This document shows positions 11,779 to 12,861 of a stretch of 12,861 nucleotides of DNA, piece after piece. Location: assembly GCA_027306715.1 (NCBI GenBank), contig DAHUZG010000190.1, forward strand, positions 1 to 12,861, given 5' to 3'. The notes beneath the pieces were generated by a model. That model was not told where the DNA came from, ran no database searches, and saw only the letters and a list, made by a program, of their open reading frames with translations. Each line of letters opens with the position of its first letter. Within the stretch, counting starts at the first letter, position 1. The translations under genes were made by a program, and so were the position numbers. Source of the DNA: Acidimicrobiaceae bacterium. Its GTDB lineage: Bacteria; Actinomycetota; Acidimicrobiia; Acidimicrobiales; Bog-793.

Positions 11779-12861
11779 TCGTCGGAGCAGATGGCCTCGA
11801 CGACGACGCATCTGGCCTCGACGGCCGTGCGTCGTGGTCGGCCGGGCCGGTCGGCCGGGCCCTCGAGCGCTGGCTCGGCGAGGGCGAGGGGGCGGTCGCC
11901 GTCCTCGCCGAGAGCGAGGTCGACGCCGGTGCCGACCTCGTCGTCGTGCCGGTCGGAGCGTCGGGCGAGGTGGCTGTCGAGCAGCTTCGGCGGGGAGAGA
12001 CCGGGGAGCGCGGCGCCGTCGAGGCGGCGCCGGCGAGGATCTTCGCCGATGGCCGGCGCCTCGACCGCGAGCTCCTTGCTGCGCGCGGCTTCGACGCCTC
12101 GCCCGGCTCCTCGCTGCTCGTGCTCGCCCCGGGAGGCGAGGCCGAGCTGCTCGTCGGGGTCGGAGCCGCCGAGCAGCCCGGGCGCGAGGACCTCCGCCGT
12201 GCCGGCGCCGCAGCGGCGCGCCAGCTCGGACGCGCCCGGGTCGCCGTCGCCGACCTGCGTGGTCTGTCGAGCGGCCGCACCGAGAGCGCGGCGACCACGG
12301 CCGAGCTCGTCCAGGCATTCGTCGAGGGATTCCTCCTCGCCGCCTACCGCTACGACGGCTACGACCACGCCCGGGCGCCGTCAGGCAGCGGATCTCCGCC
12401 GCGGCCATTCGCGGCCGGCAGCCCGCCGCCGCGCGACGCGCGAAGCCGCAGCAGCGCCGGTGCTGTCCTCGAGCGGCTCGTCGTCGTCAGCGAGGAGAGC
12501 GGGGCAGCCGGCCGCGGCGTCGAGCGGGGGCTCGTCGCGGCGGCAGCGGTCCGGCTGGCACGCGACCTCGTCAACACCCCGGCGGCGGACTGCACGCCCT
12601 CGGCGATCGCCGCACTGGCCACCGAGCTGGGCCGCCGCGAGGGCTTCACCGTGACGGTCACCGACGCCCGGGCGGCCGCCGAGGAGGGCCTCGGCGGCCT
12701 GCTCGGGGTGGCGCGCGGCTCGAGCGAGCCGGCGCTGCTCGCCCGGCTCGACTACGAGCCCGAGGTCGACCCGCCGCCCGGCGGTCGGCGCACGCTGGCG
12801 CTGGTCGGCAAGGGGATCACCTTCGACTCCGGTGGCCTCTCGCTCAAGACGCCCGAGGGGA
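11775..12861 (+). CDS. pepA: M17 family leucyl aminopeptidase, 5' part
   Basis: This is a two-metal cytosolic aminopeptidase that removes N-terminal residues from peptides; it runs off the right edge after 362 codons. The N-terminal macro-like domain (1 to about 240) is poorly conserved. The catalytic domain begins around ARDLVNTPAADCTPS (262-276). It reaches the metal-binding signature LVGKGITFDSGGLSLK (from about 344), with lysine K346 and metal ligand D351; the later NTDAEGR motif would lie outside the window. The GTG overlaps the previous TGA (GTGA) with AGGAGG 4 nt upstream, so translation is coupled. A Pro/Ser/Arg-rich linker of about 30 residues (roughly 196-228) interrupts the N-domain near its end. 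The gene may be longer than visible; M17 enzymes are usually near 500 residues. Confidence 0.94.
   Translation, partial: MIVGADGLDDDASGLDGRASWSAGPVGRALERWLGEGEGAVAVLAESEVDAGADLVVVPVGASGEVAVEQLRRGETGERGAVEAAPARIFADGRRLDRELLAARGFDASPGSSLLVLAPGGEAELLVGVGAAEQPGREDLRRAGAAAARQLGRARVAVADLRGLSSGRTESAATTAELVQAFVEGFLLAAYRYDGYDHARAPSGSGSPPRPFAAGSPPPRDARSRSSAGAVLERLVVVSEESGAAGRGVERGLVAAAAVRLARDLVNTPAADCTPSAIAALATELGRREGFTVTVTDARAAAEEGLGGLLGVARGSSEPALLARLDYEPEVDPPPGGRRTLALVGKGITFDSGGLSLKTPEG

Noticed and set aside
9949..12408. Minus-strand frame extending the Rrf2 gene far upstream (820 extra codons)
   Set aside because: It runs antisense through the phosphodiesterase and adenosyltransferase genes; Rrf2 homology starts at GTG 9948.

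Overview
The window is a very GC-rich (by eye well above 65% G+C) bacterial chromosome segment with dense gene packing, many GTG/TTG starts and few Shine-Dalgarno sequences. This points to Actinomycetota. The order TraR/DksA-like gene, lspA, rluD next to ileS is the one known from actinobacteria such as Streptomyces, downstream of the cell-division cluster. Acidimicrobiia or a related deep-branching lineage would fit, but genus cannot be read from this sequence. There are no tRNA or rRNA genes, CRISPR arrays, insertion sequences or phage genes that I can see.

Left part (1-4454): the 3' end of a Pro/Ala/Gly-rich gene with PPTAG repeats runs in from the left edge. It ends exactly against the stop codon of the convergent isoleucyl-tRNA synthetase gene ileS (minus strand, eukaryote-like type 2). 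Only 19 bp beyond the ileS start, a DUF167/YggU gene begins on the plus strand. The gap is a near-palindrome in which two opposing -10-like hexamers overlap.

Middle (4455-7505): after a roughly 200-bp leader comes a plus-strand operon. It encodes a TraR/DksA-type C4 zinc-finger protein with an unusually long low-complexity N-terminus, signal peptidase II (lspA, start overlapping the previous stop) and an RluD-family pseudouridine synthase (overlapping lspA). Together these cover RNAP modulation, lipoprotein maturation and rRNA modification.

Sigma island (7506-8730): a short tandem-repeat spacer separates rluD from a convergent group-2-like sigma factor gene. The sigma factor lacks about 30 residues of domain 3 and has changed residues at the positions that read the -35 and -12 bases. 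Its 290-bp upstream region holds a GTTG-N14-GGGTAT promoter candidate and a 14-bp inverted repeat next to the divergent histidine-phosphatase gene.

Right part (8730-12861): a histidine phosphatase resembling the SHB17 (sedoheptulose bisphosphatase) branch overlaps tail-to-tail with an Rrf2-family regulator. The regulator is divergent from a rightward operon: alkaline-phosphatase-superfamily phosphodiesterase, PduO-type cob(I)alamin adenosyltransferase and an M17 leucyl aminopeptidase cut off by the right edge. Several starts lie 6-9 nt after a TANNNT hexamer, which suggests leaderless transcripts.

Most of the window is ordinary housekeeping sequence. The sigma factor and its control region are the best candidate for something undescribed.
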